Positions 17,824-25,552 of a stretch of DNA of 36,317 bases are shown one piece after another. Where the stretch lies: contig JBIINB010000036.1 in NCBI GenBank assembly GCA_044337705.1, forward strand, positions 1-36,317, in the 5' to 3' direction. This stretch comes from JBEISR01 sp044337705 (GTDB lineage: Bacteria > Planctomycetota > Planctomycetia > Pirellulales > Pirellulaceae). Below the pieces are notes generated by a model. The model had not been told where the DNA came from. It searched no databases and was given only the letters and a program-made list of their open reading frames with translations. The position numbers were made by a program, and so were the translations under genes. Positions within the stretch are counted from its first letter, which is position 1. Each line of letters begins with the position of its first letter.

Positions 17824-18330
17824 ACCGATCGGAGAAGCAGGCAAAGCAGGCGAGGGGCTGGTCGATGATTCATGCTTAGGGGGAAGCCCTAGGAAGAGGG
17901 TAAATAGCAGCGTGTTGGAATTCGCGGGCCAACATCACGATCGGTTTTCACTCCAACGCAATCTCCAGACGAACACCTTGACTTCCGATCTTCCCGTTCC
18001 CCGTCACCAGGTGTAGTCACCTTGGCAAGTGAATGGTGGGACTCTTCAAAAGGCAGACACATCAGGCCAGTTGTCATGAACGAAGGGGTGACAGAAAAAG
18101 AGATCATGATCCACGGATACTCCCCCCCACTCCTGAAGTTACCCTGGCCCCTTTCATCTTCGTTGTTGTGAAATTCATCGCCGGAGCAACTGGATGGATG
18201 AAGGGCCTGTCCAACTGCCTTCACTTCCGAGATACCATCTATCCGGGGACGGCAATCCAACGGAATTGCATCAACTTGGTTGGTTCTGCCACCCCTGTTG
18301 CCTCGCACGCTACATCGCTATGAAACCAAA
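17824..18330. other. Region without a recognised gene
   Basis: Frames on both strands have no domain or plausible start. A hairpin, CTTAGGG-GGAAG-CCCTAGG at 17875-17893, lacks a T-tract and follows the PEP-CTERM gene by about 50 bases. Nothing else can be assigned. Confidence 0.4.
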
Positions 18331-18792
18331 ATGCTGGTCCCTGCGGCGCACGGCCTCCTGATTGAACTAGACGGATACCGCCCCATCTTCATCCGAAGAG
18401 CGAGTCTTTCCGCAAATGCGGAGGCTCTGATCGATGGTTACCTGCCCAAGGTACTAGGAAAGCGGTCTTTGCCGCCATTGTCAGACGTGTCAGGGACGAT
18501 GCTGATACGAAGGACAGGTGGTCGGTGGCAAGTGGACGCGGATGACCAATGGATTCGGACTGACATACAAGAAGAAATCGAATCCGCGCTATCACGGTAC
18601 AGGAGACTAAAGTGTGGGTGTCGGCTTCTGCGGCAGCATTGGCCAATGAGATCCCTACAGAAACTTTTGTTGGTAGGCCTGATAGTCATTGAATCGATCG
18701 AGGGTGCCGCAACCTACCTCGGAAGAGTGAACGCGAACGTCCGCGAGTCGATACACAAGAAGAATGAAAACAGATCACAGAAGGATCGATGA
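18331..18792 (+). CDS. Uncertain hypothetical protein
   Basis: A possible 153-aa product beginning MLVPAAHGLLIELDG. It has charged and hydrophobic stretches (RTDIQEEIESALSRYRRL, then a hydrophobic LQKLLLVGLIVIE) and a Lys/Asn-rich C-terminus. There is no known motif and no clear ribosome-binding site. It lies convergent with the next gene, 14 bases away. It could be a real accessory gene or a chance frame; the identity is unknown. Confidence 0.3.
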   Translation: MLVPAAHGLLIELDGYRPIFIRRASLSANAEALIDGYLPKVLGKRSLPPLSDVSGTMLIRRTGGRWQVDADDQWIRTDIQEEIESALSRYRRLKCGCRLLRQHWPMRSLQKLLLVGLIVIESIEGAATYLGRVNANVRESIHKKNENRSQKDR

Positions 18793-18806
18793 CCAAGGCT
18801 CGATAT

Positions 18807-19172
18807 CTAAAGGTTCACTCCGCGGCGATCGGCGAGCGTCGTGATCGCCAGACGAAAATAGGGGAATGGATACTTGGGGTTACGTTCCCGAGACCATACG
18901 AAAAGTACATTGACCATGGAACGTGGAATGCGGCGCTCTTCGACCGCTTTGACGACAGTTCTAAGGAACGCGCGCTGCTCCGGAGTCACCGCTCGCAGCC
19001 CGTTGATCAATTGATCTTCCAGCTCGACAAGATTTAGCTGTAGCATCGACTCTGCCTCTTCCACCGGCGAGCCGATTTGCTGTGCCCTCGCATTCAGGGG
19101 AAAAGCCAGGAAGAGAGCTGCGAGGAGTATCTTCCGTCGATTGTTCTTAAGCGAAGCCAAAACCTGCTTCAT
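18807..19172 (-). CDS. Small secreted protein of unknown function
   Basis: A 121-aa protein with a signal peptide (about 1-31, core ILLAALFLAFPL, cleavage near NARA). The mature region is helical and charged, with EEAESMLQLNLVELEDQLINGL followed by a C-terminal motif NPKYPFPYFRLAIT; no known domain was identified. ATG 19172 is preferred over a TTG two codons upstream; GAGG is about ten bases before it. It lies downstream of the lipoprotein gene on the same strand (gap 142 bases), so the two may be co-transcribed. Confidence 0.7.
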   Translation of the reverse strand: MKQVLASLKNNRRKILLAALFLAFPLNARAQQIGSPVEEAESMLQLNLVELEDQLINGLRAVTPEQRAFLRTVVKAVEERRIPRSMVNVLFVWSRERNPKYPFPYFRLAITTLADRRGVNL

Positions 19173-19314
19173 CGCCAAGTACCTCGATCCGCATTGATGA
19201 CTTCCGAGCTGGTCTTTGACGGCCTCGCTTCCACTATCCTTGGTAGTCTTTGGTAGAGCCCACTTTCGAAGGCTCGACGTAAGACTACCTCCCGAATGAA
19301 CCTCGGACGCTCCA

Positions 19315-20094
19315 TTACCTATTTACACCAGGCTGCAGCGACGGAGGAGTCGCCAATTGATTGGCAGCTCCAGGAGCAAAGCCAGCCGGGGGCTGTTGCA
19401 GATTTGAAGGTGGAACCTGGCCGGGTGCTCCCAAGCCAGGTTGTTGAAGCGATGGAGGAGTCTGTGGCAGGGCAGCTTGCCCTGCGTTGGGTGTTGCGGT
19501 CCCGGAAGCCGGTGACACCTGCGAATCACCTAGTGCTGCCGGGCCGGTAGCACTGGCCGGCGAGGCGCCAGGCGGGGCCAATGCAGCGATGTTCTCGAAG
19601 TCGATGATCTCCGGCGGCTGGTTTGGTCCATTATCCAGTACCATGCCCGCGATGCGCCACCCCTTGGGGTCTTTTCTCAATGCAAAAAGTGCTTCACTGC
19701 GAACGGGGGCTCCTCCCTGCTCCGCTGGCTCCGTCCAGGCCAGTTCGACATATGCAGCATCCTTGTCGGTATCGGTGTAACGAGTCTCCCCGAGTTCAAA
19801 AGTCGCTTGGGGACTGCCCGGAGGTGCCACTTCGATCCCAGCTTTGTCCAAAGACTCGATCGCCAGGTCGGTCAGGAGCCCCGCCACCCGATCGCGATCT
19901 CCTGTTTTGACGCTTTCCAGAAACTGAGCGACGATTTCGGCTGCTTCTGGCGCTTCATTATTGGTCTCGGTCGCCTTGGCTACCTGGGAGGAAGAACCTC
20001 CCGATTGTGGCTTGCTGGCCGATGTGCCGCTTTGTCCACACCCGAGGCCCAGCGAGGTAACTCCTACAGTCGCCGCAAGCATCCAACGCTTCAT
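19315..20094 (-). CDS. Predicted lipoprotein with Pro/Gln-rich C-terminus
   Basis: A 259-aa protein. The N-terminus has a lipobox, LGLGC with C19 as the lipidated residue, so it is probably tethered to an outer or inner membrane. Residues about 48-160 form a compact alpha/beta region (AAEIVAQFLESVKTGDRDRV; AWTEPAEQGG; ALFALRKDPKGWRIAGMV), reminiscent of NTF2-like or DUF4878-like folds, though this is a pattern impression. The final 100 residues are low-complexity Pro, Ala, Gln and Gly. AAGGA is about ten bases before the ATG. No partner gene is apparent beyond the small secreted protein downstream. Confidence 0.75.
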   Translation of the reverse strand: MKRWMLAATVGVTSLGLGCGQSGTSASKPQSGGSSSQVAKATETNNEAPEAAEIVAQFLESVKTGDRDRVAGLLTDLAIESLDKAGIEVAPPGSPQATFELGETRYTDTDKDAAYVELAWTEPAEQGGAPVRSEALFALRKDPKGWRIAGMVLDNGPNQPPEIIDFENIAALAPPGASPASATGPAALGDSQVSPASGTATPNAGQAALPQTPPSLQQPGLGAPGQVPPSNLQQPPAGFAPGAANQLATPPSLQPGVNR

Positions 20095-20897
20095 GGTTAC
20101 TTATTCCTTGCATTATGAAACCGCTTCCGTTCGACCACCATGCACGGTCGTAATCGAACGTCTGACGGTTTCTCAGGTCCTTTGCTCCCCAACTGATTCG
20201 CCGGGGAGAATAGCGATACCGCAACTAGCGAGGCAAGATCGATTGCAGCGGGAAAAAGCGGTCTAGACGCCTCGTGTGAATTAGGCGCGGTCGATCCAGG
20301 TCCCCTGCTGGACCCATGGCTCTACTGAAGAATCGCCAGCACAGCCAGAAGGGAAATCGAAAGGTGGTTGGATGACGTGGATGGCACCGATTGAATGACA
20401 GCATTGATTTCCTGGCCGTGACATGCCGTCGCGGCTATTCCATACGCATCGCAAAACGATGCTGCTTCTGCCAACGCCTTGGAATGCTCGGAAACGGAAG
20501 GTGGTGAGTCCCTTCATGACATTGACTTGTTCCGATGTATCGACGGGAACCGCGTTCCTGCGAAAGGAGGTGGAGAGCAGTGGCAGATGAATTTTCAGTG
20601 CGAAGGATTTCCATTGCCTTACTCGTTGAACTTGGGCCGCCTCAGTTTTGCAGTTATCCATTCTGCTGAAAGCCGATCCTTAAAAAGGATGACAAAAGCT
20701 TAGCTATCGACAAGAGGGTGGGACGCGGGCGATCGGCCGGTCCAGTTGGGAGGCGGGGGAGTTAGCAACTTAGTGCACCTTCCCCGTCCCTGACCTTGGA
20801 AGAAGGGAACTGGAGTACTTTCCCGGAGAGAAGCCGGTAGCATGACCAGCTTTGGAAAGGCGAACTCAATAAGACCAAGTCGGCCTGTTCAATCGAG
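20095..20897. other. Long intergenic region
   Basis: About 800 bases with no supported gene. Frames on both strands show no domain or consistent codon bias. A purine-rich AAAGGAGGTGG near 20570, with an ATG 15 bases on (38-codon frame), is the only start-like feature and is weak. A GC-rich inverted segment near 20750-20790 could fold but is not a known RNA. I saw no SRP, 6S or RNase P motif. Confidence 0.4.
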
Positions 20898-20979
20898 TAG
20901 GGCTGACAGGAATCGAACCTGCACTCCTTACGGAACTAGATCCTAAGTCTAGCGCGTCTGCCAATTCCGCCACAGCCCC
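20898..20979 (-). tRNA. tRNA-Leu(UAG)
   Basis: On the minus strand the acceptor stem GGGGCTG pairs with CAGCCCT (terminal G-U), followed by discriminator A. The anticodon stem CTAGA/TCTAG encloses CTTAGGA, giving anticodon UAG (Leu). A short variable arm, the D-arm GGAATTGGCAGAC and the T-arm GGTTCGATTCC are present. CCA is not encoded. Confidence 0.96.
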
Positions 20980-21109
20980 AAGTTGCCACAGCAATCGTCG
21001 CAGTCTGCCAACGGTAACTGCTGGGCCGCACCCCTGGAAGATCTACCAGAGGGCGGTGAAACGTTTTACCTGAAAAGTCACCTACGGATTTTCGCGAGCG
21101 ACACATCAA

Positions 21110-21125
21110 ACTGGACTCTTCCAGT
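21110..21125 (-). terminator. Possible terminator of the rplI transcript
   Basis: A 6-bp stem ACTGGA/TCCAGT with an AGAG loop on the minus strand begins nine bases after the rplI stop. Only three T residues follow, so the call is weak. Confidence 0.35.
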
Positions 21126-21133
21126 GACTGACA

Positions 21134-21643
21134 TCAAGAGTTGGCAGATGGAACCACCCAGACCTTCAAATCGGCGGCGACATCCTGGTGCAGTTGAATC
21201 TTGACGGTGTAACGCCCCAATTCCTTCAGCGGTCCGGACAGACGCACCTGATCATCCGAAATCTGAATTCCGTTGGCCTTCAGTTCGCGAACGATTTCAT
21301 GGGCTCCTACGCTACCGTAGAGATGACCTTCGTCATTGGCGTTGGCTTCAATGTTAATCGATTGCTTGCCGATCTGGTCTGCCAGCGCGACCAGACCTGC
21401 CAGTCGCTTCTTCTCAAGTTCCTTCAGCTTTGCCTTGTGCTTGTCTACCATCCGCTTGTGATGCTCGGTGGCGACGATCGCAAGACCCTCGGGAAGCAGG
21501 TAATTGTTTGCGTAACCCGCTTTGACCTCAACGACGTCACCTGACTTACCGAGGTGATCAACCGACTGAATCAGCAGCAGTTCGATTCCGCCGTTGGGTC
21601 CTTTGGGGAGCCTCTTGAACATCGAAGTGGTCGACTTGGTCAT
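21134..21643 (-). CDS. rplI: 50S ribosomal protein L9
   Basis: Large-subunit protein that binds 23S rRNA. The N-terminal domain shows the hallmark GGIELLLIQSVDHLG then KSGDVVEVKAGYANNYLLP; a long charged helix (KHKAKLKELEKKRL) links to a C-terminal domain. The 169 residues exceed the usual 147-150 because of an extra 18 residues at the N-terminus; an internal start at the MFKRL methionine is possible. It is last in the leftward rplY-pth-rpsF-ssb-rplI run; the gap to ssb is 109 bases, where rpsR is found in many bacteria. Confidence 0.96.
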   Translation of the reverse strand: MTKSTTSMFKRLPKGPNGGIELLLIQSVDHLGKSGDVVEVKAGYANNYLLPEGLAIVATEHHKRMVDKHKAKLKELEKKRLAGLVALADQIGKQSINIEANANDEGHLYGSVGAHEIVRELKANGIQISDDQVRLSGPLKELGRYTVKIQLHQDVAADLKVWVVPSANS

Positions 21644-21752
21644 AACGATTGCCCTGTTCTGGATGGCACTTTGTTTGATGGATGGCAGAAGAGCTTTGAA
21701 GGGTACCAGTCTAGGCTCTGCTGCCGATCAGTTTCTCAACATTCTGTTCGAA

Positions 21753-22199
21753 TCAGAACGGAATGCTGTCCGAGGGATAGGCCTCGGACTCATCCCGTTC
21801 ACCGCCGGAGGGGCCATAGGCTTCCCCTTCTTCAGCCGCCGCTCTGGCTCGTGATTCGGCTGCACCGCCACGAGCCCCGAGCAGTTGCAGGCGGTCACAA
21901 ACCACCCGCATTTTGCTCTTCTTCTCCCCGTCCTTTTCCCAGGTATCCAACTTTAGCCGCCCTTCAACCAGTACCGGGGATCCCTTGGGAAGGTACTGGC
22001 TGGCGATCTCGGCATTCCGCCCGAAAAAAGTGATATCGACAAACAACGTCTCCTCAACCCATTCCCCGGAGGGATTTTTGCGCCGATCGTTCACGGCCAA
22101 TCCGACTTCACAGACCGGTGTCTTGTTCGTCGACGTGTGCCGAAGCTCGATGTCGCGGGTGGTATTGCCCATCAGAATCACACGATTGAAACTCGCCAT
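21753..22199 (-). CDS. ssb: Single-stranded DNA-binding protein
   Basis: OB-fold SSB of 148 aa that coats single-stranded DNA in replication and repair. The OB domain (about 1-105) starts ASFNRVILMGNTTRDIELRH and carries the conserved aromatic and basic strands. It is followed by an Ala/Glu/Gly-rich linker and the C-terminal tip DSIPF, the docking peptide for partner proteins. AGGAG seven bases before ATG 22199 fixes the start; an upstream in-frame methionine would add 35 non-homologous residues. Located between rpsF and rplI. Confidence 0.96.
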   Translation of the reverse strand: MASFNRVILMGNTTRDIELRHTSTNKTPVCEVGLAVNDRRKNPSGEWVEETLFVDITFFGRNAEIASQYLPKGSPVLVEGRLKLDTWEKDGEKKSKMRVVCDRLQLLGARGGAAESRARAAAEEGEAYGPSGGERDESEAYPSDSIPF

Positions 22200-22300
22200 G
22201 ATGCAACTCCTAGTTCCTGCGAAACGGATGACGTATACAGCTAGGTTAACAGGGTAGTGTACACAAGGCAACTCTTTGCGTGCATCCCGACGGCGGGCAA

Positions 22301-22717
22301 TCACGAATCCGCCAGTTCTTCCTCCTCGTCATCGATTCCGACGGCAACGGCCTTTCTCGCTTCGACATCTGGTGTAGGCAGGGGTTGCTGACCGGTGGCA
22401 TGAGCAACCAGAGCGTCGATCAATCGGGGATTGACCGAGGTGACCAAGTGCCGAACAACTAGGTCGTTCAGTTGGCAGATTCGGTTCAGTTCGTTCACTC
22501 GACGGCTTTCTCCCCGGAAGTAAACCAGCCAGTAGGTTCCCTTCTGGTGGCCGTCGATCGGGTAAGCCAACCGCTGCTCGGCCCAAAGCCGACTGACGAG
22601 GATTTCCCCGCCAATCTGCTCGATCATTTCCTTGACCGACTGAGCGGCGGCATTGGGATCGCGTGAGTAGCGGTTGCTGTCCAAAATGAACAGGCATTCG
22701 TAATTATGAGCTGGCAA
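22301..22717 (-). CDS. rpsF: 30S ribosomal protein S6
   Basis: Small-subunit protein (138 aa from the preferred start) that binds next to S18 and 16S rRNA. The S6 fold is recognisable in HNYECLFILDSNRY, AEQRLAYPIDGHQKGTY and ELNRICQLNDLVVRHLV. No ATG lies near the expected N-terminus. A TTG at 22717 preceded by AGGAGA with seven bases spacing is the likely start and gives a normal N-terminus; upstream frame would overlap pth. The acidic C-terminal tail ends EEEELADS. Confidence 0.93.
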   Translation of the reverse strand: MPAHNYECLFILDSNRYSRDPNAAAQSVKEMIEQIGGEILVSRLWAEQRLAYPIDGHQKGTYWLVYFRGESRRVNELNRICQLNDLVVRHLVTSVNPRLIDALVAHATGQQPLPTPDVEARKAVAVGIDDEEEELADS

Positions 22718-22752
22718 CTTTGCGTCTCCTGGTAATGGCTGCGACCGATGGT

Positions 22753-23406
22753 TCAATCGTTGCGGTTGTGTCGATTCATGCAGGTGTCGATCCCCAGTCC
22801 GACCCAGTCAGCGGCCGCATCGACCGCTTTCTGGATCGCCAAATCGACCTCCGACTGCTCGTGCTTTTTAAAACGGCTCAGGACGTAATCGGCGGCCTCC
22901 CACCCCGAGGGGACGGGGTCGACGCCGATTCGAAGTCTTGGAATCTCCTGGGTGCCCAGAACTTGCAGAATGTCTGCCAATCCTTTCTGACCACCACTGG
23001 ACCCCTTAGCCCGAATCCGAATCCGCCCTAATGGCAGATCCAGATCATCGCAGATCACCAGGACCTGGGATGTCGGGATTTTAAAAAACTTTACCAGTTG
23101 TCCGACCGCTCTGCCGCTGCAATTCATGAAGGTCTGCGGCCACAAAAGGTGACCGCGGCGACCCTGAATCTCAATGGCTTGCCAAAGGCTATCGAACTTG
23201 CTGGAGGGACTTCCAGCGCCGAACTGCTTGGAGAGCCGATCGACTACTGCAAACCCGATGTTGTGTCTTGTCTCCTGATACTTGCTCCCGGGGTTCCCTA
23301 GGCCAACGATTCCCCAGGCTTCTCCCCGAATTACCGATGCTGCTGGTAGTGTGTTGCCGGGGGAAGGTAACGACTGGCCGGAACCATCCGATTTGCCGCT
23401 TCCCAT
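22753..23406 (-). CDS. pth: Peptidyl-tRNA hydrolase
   Basis: Enzyme that frees tRNA from peptidyl-tRNA released by stalled ribosomes. Signatures are GLGNPG (35-40), catalytic H48 in TRHNIGF, PQTFMNCSG, and DDLDLPLGRIRI followed by KGSSGGQKG. The 217 residues exceed the typical 190 by an N-terminal extension of about 28 residues rich in Ser/Gly; a later start is possible. It lies 68 bases after rplY and 35 before rpsF, a common rplY-pth pairing. Confidence 0.96.
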   Translation of the reverse strand: MGSGKSDGSGQSLPSPGNTLPAASVIRGEAWGIVGLGNPGSKYQETRHNIGFAVVDRLSKQFGAGSPSSKFDSLWQAIEIQGRRGHLLWPQTFMNCSGRAVGQLVKFFKIPTSQVLVICDDLDLPLGRIRIRAKGSSGGQKGLADILQVLGTQEIPRLRIGVDPVPSGWEAADYVLSRFKKHEQSEVDLAIQKAVDAAADWVGLGIDTCMNRHNRND

Positions 23407-23474
23407 CGTGCCGGCCCTTCAGGCTGAGGAGTGCTCCGCGGACGTGGCGGTTGATCCTTCCAATAACCAGCTGC

Positions 23475-24104
23475 TTACTTCTTGTCCTTCTCGTCTGCGG
23501 CTGCCTTCTCCTTGCGGATCAGCTCGGGCTCCGCACCAGTCGCCATAGCCGCCTCGTCCGATGCAGCGGAAGGTACAACCACCTGAACGATCACTTCATT
23601 GGCGGGAGTCACCGTGACGGCGCCGGTCGGCAGTTTCACTTCGCCAGCGTGAATCGCCTGACCTACCTGCAACTGCGACACATCCACCACAATATGCTCG
23701 GGCAACTGCCCTGCTGGGCAGCGAATTGCCATCTGATGCGACTGGAATCGCAACTGCCCGCCCTGCGACAAACCAATCGCCTCTCCATGAAGAACGACAG
23801 GCAAAGTGACATCGACCAATTCATTGGCCGAAACGCGTGCGAAATCCAGATGAATGACCTCATTGCCCAGGCTGTCCCACTGCACGTCCCGCACCAGGGC
23901 CGTATCCTTGATAGCCCCCGTTAGGTTGACAAGCCGAGCACCGCTCTTGAGCAGTTTGGCGACGGTTTCTTCACGGAGCGAAAGCAGGACGTTGGCCTCT
24001 CCGTGCCCATAAAGAATTGCAGGCACCATCCGCTCGCCACGCAGCTTCATCACCTGACGGGTTCCCACCGCTTCGCGAACATCGGCTTCAATCGTTTCAA
24101 TCAT
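23475..24104 (-). CDS. rplY: 50S ribosomal protein L25/TL5 (Ctc-type)
   Basis: 5S rRNA-binding protein of 209 aa. The N-terminal L25 domain (1-95) includes RGERMVPAILYGHGE and VIHLDFARVSANE; the C-terminal domain (about 96-190, VVLHGEAIGLSQGG and VTVTPANEVIVQV) makes it the longer TL5/Ctc type. The C-terminal tail is Lys/Glu-rich. It begins the rplY-pth pair. ATG 24104 is supported by GGAA about nine bases upstream. Confidence 0.95.
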   Translation of the reverse strand: MIETIEADVREAVGTRQVMKLRGERMVPAILYGHGEANVLLSLREETVAKLLKSGARLVNLTGAIKDTALVRDVQWDSLGNEVIHLDFARVSANELVDVTLPVVLHGEAIGLSQGGQLRFQSHQMAIRCPAGQLPEHIVVDVSQLQVGQAIHAGEVKLPTGAVTVTPANEVIVQVVVPSAASDEAAMATGAEPELIRKEKAAADEKDKK

Positions 24105-24462
24105 CGTTTTCTATTCCAGCGTGACTTCCGGTCGCTAGACGCGTCCCTCGACAGCGCCAATATTTCCTTCTGCACAAATCAATCATCGACCAATCGCGGC
24201 CGGACCATTGGAGACCTTGCCTTAACCAGCCAATTCGGGCACACCATGCCAAAGCAACCAACCATCCCGCCACCCGCGGAGTGGAGGGGATCGATTCGTT
24301 CCAATTGGTTTTGGGGAAACCGGAAAGTATGACGAAAAACAAGAGGGTCGCAAGTCCAAAAGCGGTCGCCCAAATGGCGGCATGGCATTTTCTCGCATGC
24401 CTATTAAGGGGGGTTTGGTGGGTGGGCTTATTTCCCTGGGGTTGGAAGCTGTCATGCAGCAC
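24097..24462 (-). CDS. Possible small membrane protein overlapping rplY start
   Basis: A 121-codon frame starting at a GTG, whose stop overlaps the rplY start by eight bases. It contains two hydrophobic segments (ATAFGLATLLFFVIL and AGWLVALAWCARIGWL), but a ribosome-binding site and any domain are lacking. It could be a small membrane protein coupled to rplY, or a chance frame. Confidence 0.22.
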   Translation of the reverse strand: MLHDSFQPQGNKPTHQTPLNRHARKCHAAIWATAFGLATLLFFVILSGFPKTNWNESIPSTPRVAGWLVALAWCARIGWLRQGLQWSGRDWSMIDLCRRKYWRCRGTRLATGSHAGIENDD

Positions 24463-24607
24463 GCATAATAAGCCGGAGGGCTTGCTGACTGGAGAAAATA
24501 GCTAGCCAGAGCCCGATGCTGCAGGTTGGCGGGGTTGGTTCCAGTGGCGTTTGCACATTGGCCCCAGAGTGTGTGGGAACTGAGTCGTCTTGGGAAGAGC
24601 GGACACA

Positions 24608-24940
24608 ATGGCGAAGAAAAGGGCGGAGTTGTCCTACATCGAACCGATCGGGGCACGCGTCCTGGTGCTCAAGGATGAGCCAAAGCGTCAGACCAAGGGG
24701 GGGATCGCTCTCCCGGATGTCGCAGAAATTCCTACCATCACCGGGCGCATTGTGACGATTAGTCGGCAGGTGGAGCATGACGAGGACATGCCACTGCGGC
24801 AGTACGACAAAATCCTCTTTCATCCAAAGAATGCGATCCCTGTCGATCTCGAGCAGAACAACCAACTGTTCGTAGTGCCGGTTGAAGATATCGTCGCCGT
24901 CTTCCGCAGCGGCCCTCCGGAAGAGTCTTCGGACGACTGA
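24608..24940 (+). CDS. GroES-type co-chaperonin (Cpn10 fold)
   Basis: A 110-aa protein with the Cpn10 pattern: PIGARVLVLKDEPKRQTKG, the mobile loop GGIALPDVAE, and YDKILFHPKNAIPVDLEQ. It is somewhat longer than GroES (about 97 residues) and carries an acidic tail PPEESSDD. It may act as lid for GroEL, or have a diverged role, since no groEL gene follows. ATG 24608 (MAKKRAEL) is preferred over an earlier in-frame methionine. Flanking genes on the other strand are unrelated. Confidence 0.85.
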   Translation: MAKKRAELSYIEPIGARVLVLKDEPKRQTKGGIALPDVAEIPTITGRIVTISRQVEHDEDMPLRQYDKILFHPKNAIPVDLEQNNQLFVVPVEDIVAVFRSGPPEESSDD

Positions 24941-25314
24941 CTTCGGCATGCCGGCAAGTTGCGGCTGTTGGGGAGGGAAGGCCCCCCGGTCGAGATTTTC
25001 CAATCGTAGTAGTCAACCGGCGGAAAGGCCGCAGGTGTTCTCGAAATTACCGAACGACGGGAACGCCATTTCCGCTGCGTCGCATCGCTTTGTTGGTCAG
25101 TATTCCGCTTTGGGCTCGTGCTCGATTCGATCCTCCGAAACATTGGTGGTTCGTTGGATCGATCGCGTCAACATCGATACGATTCGTTTCAAGTTAGATT
25201 TGCCAAGTTGGTTCGCATCCTGAGTCATCGCATCGCAGACACGCAGCACATCGTGAATTGACGCGCATTCGAGCGCGGAGCCTCGGTTCAGTCTTCCGCG
25301 ATCCTTTCGAGTAC
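24941..25314. other. Intergenic region before the tandem repeat
   Basis: No gene supported. Frames on both strands lack domains. It separates the groES-like gene from the 21-bp repeat array. Confidence 0.4.
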
Positions 25315-25419
25315 GAGTACCGTTGCACTGAGTGGGAGTACCGTTGCACTGAGTGGGAGTACCGTTGCACTGAGTGGGAGTACCGTTGCACTGAGTGGGA
25401 GTACCGTTGCACTGAGTAC
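25315..25419. repeat. Tandem repeat, 5 x 21 bp
   Basis: Five head-to-tail copies of GAGTACCGTTGCACTGAGTGG; the last copy ends in GAGTAC instead of GAGTGG. Degenerate partial units flank it (GAGTAC at 25309-25314 and GGGTACGACTGCCCTGACG after it). One plus frame (25258-25518) reads EYRCTEW repeatedly; the minus frame reads QRYSHSV. Neither frame is a recognised gene. Confidence 0.92.
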
Positions 25420-25441
25420 GGGTACGACTGCCCTGACGAAC

Positions 25442-25461
25442 GGATCTTCGGCAGAAGATCC
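25442..25461. repeat. Perfect 8-bp hairpin next to the tandem repeat
   Basis: GGATCTTC, a GGCA tetraloop and GAAGATCC form a perfect stem 22 bases after the repeat array and about 90 bases downstream of the prs stop. No T-tract follows on either strand, so a terminator role for prs is only possible. Confidence 0.55.
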
Positions 25462-25552
25462 TTCAGCCCGGACTGGCCAATAACGGCCGGATGTGGTTCG
25501 GACTCACTCCGCCTCTAGGGAGATGGTTTGTTGAGCGCCGTCAGGATTGGTG

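Noticed and set aside
20095..20897. SRP RNA, 6S RNA or RNase P RNA in the long gap near tRNA-Leu
   Set aside because: No conserved core sequence of these RNAs could be recognised on either strand.
25194..25518. Peptides EYRCTEW or QRYSHSV repeats as genuine proteins
   Set aside because: Both strands are open only because the repeat unit is a multiple of three; neither has a good start or flanking coding signal.
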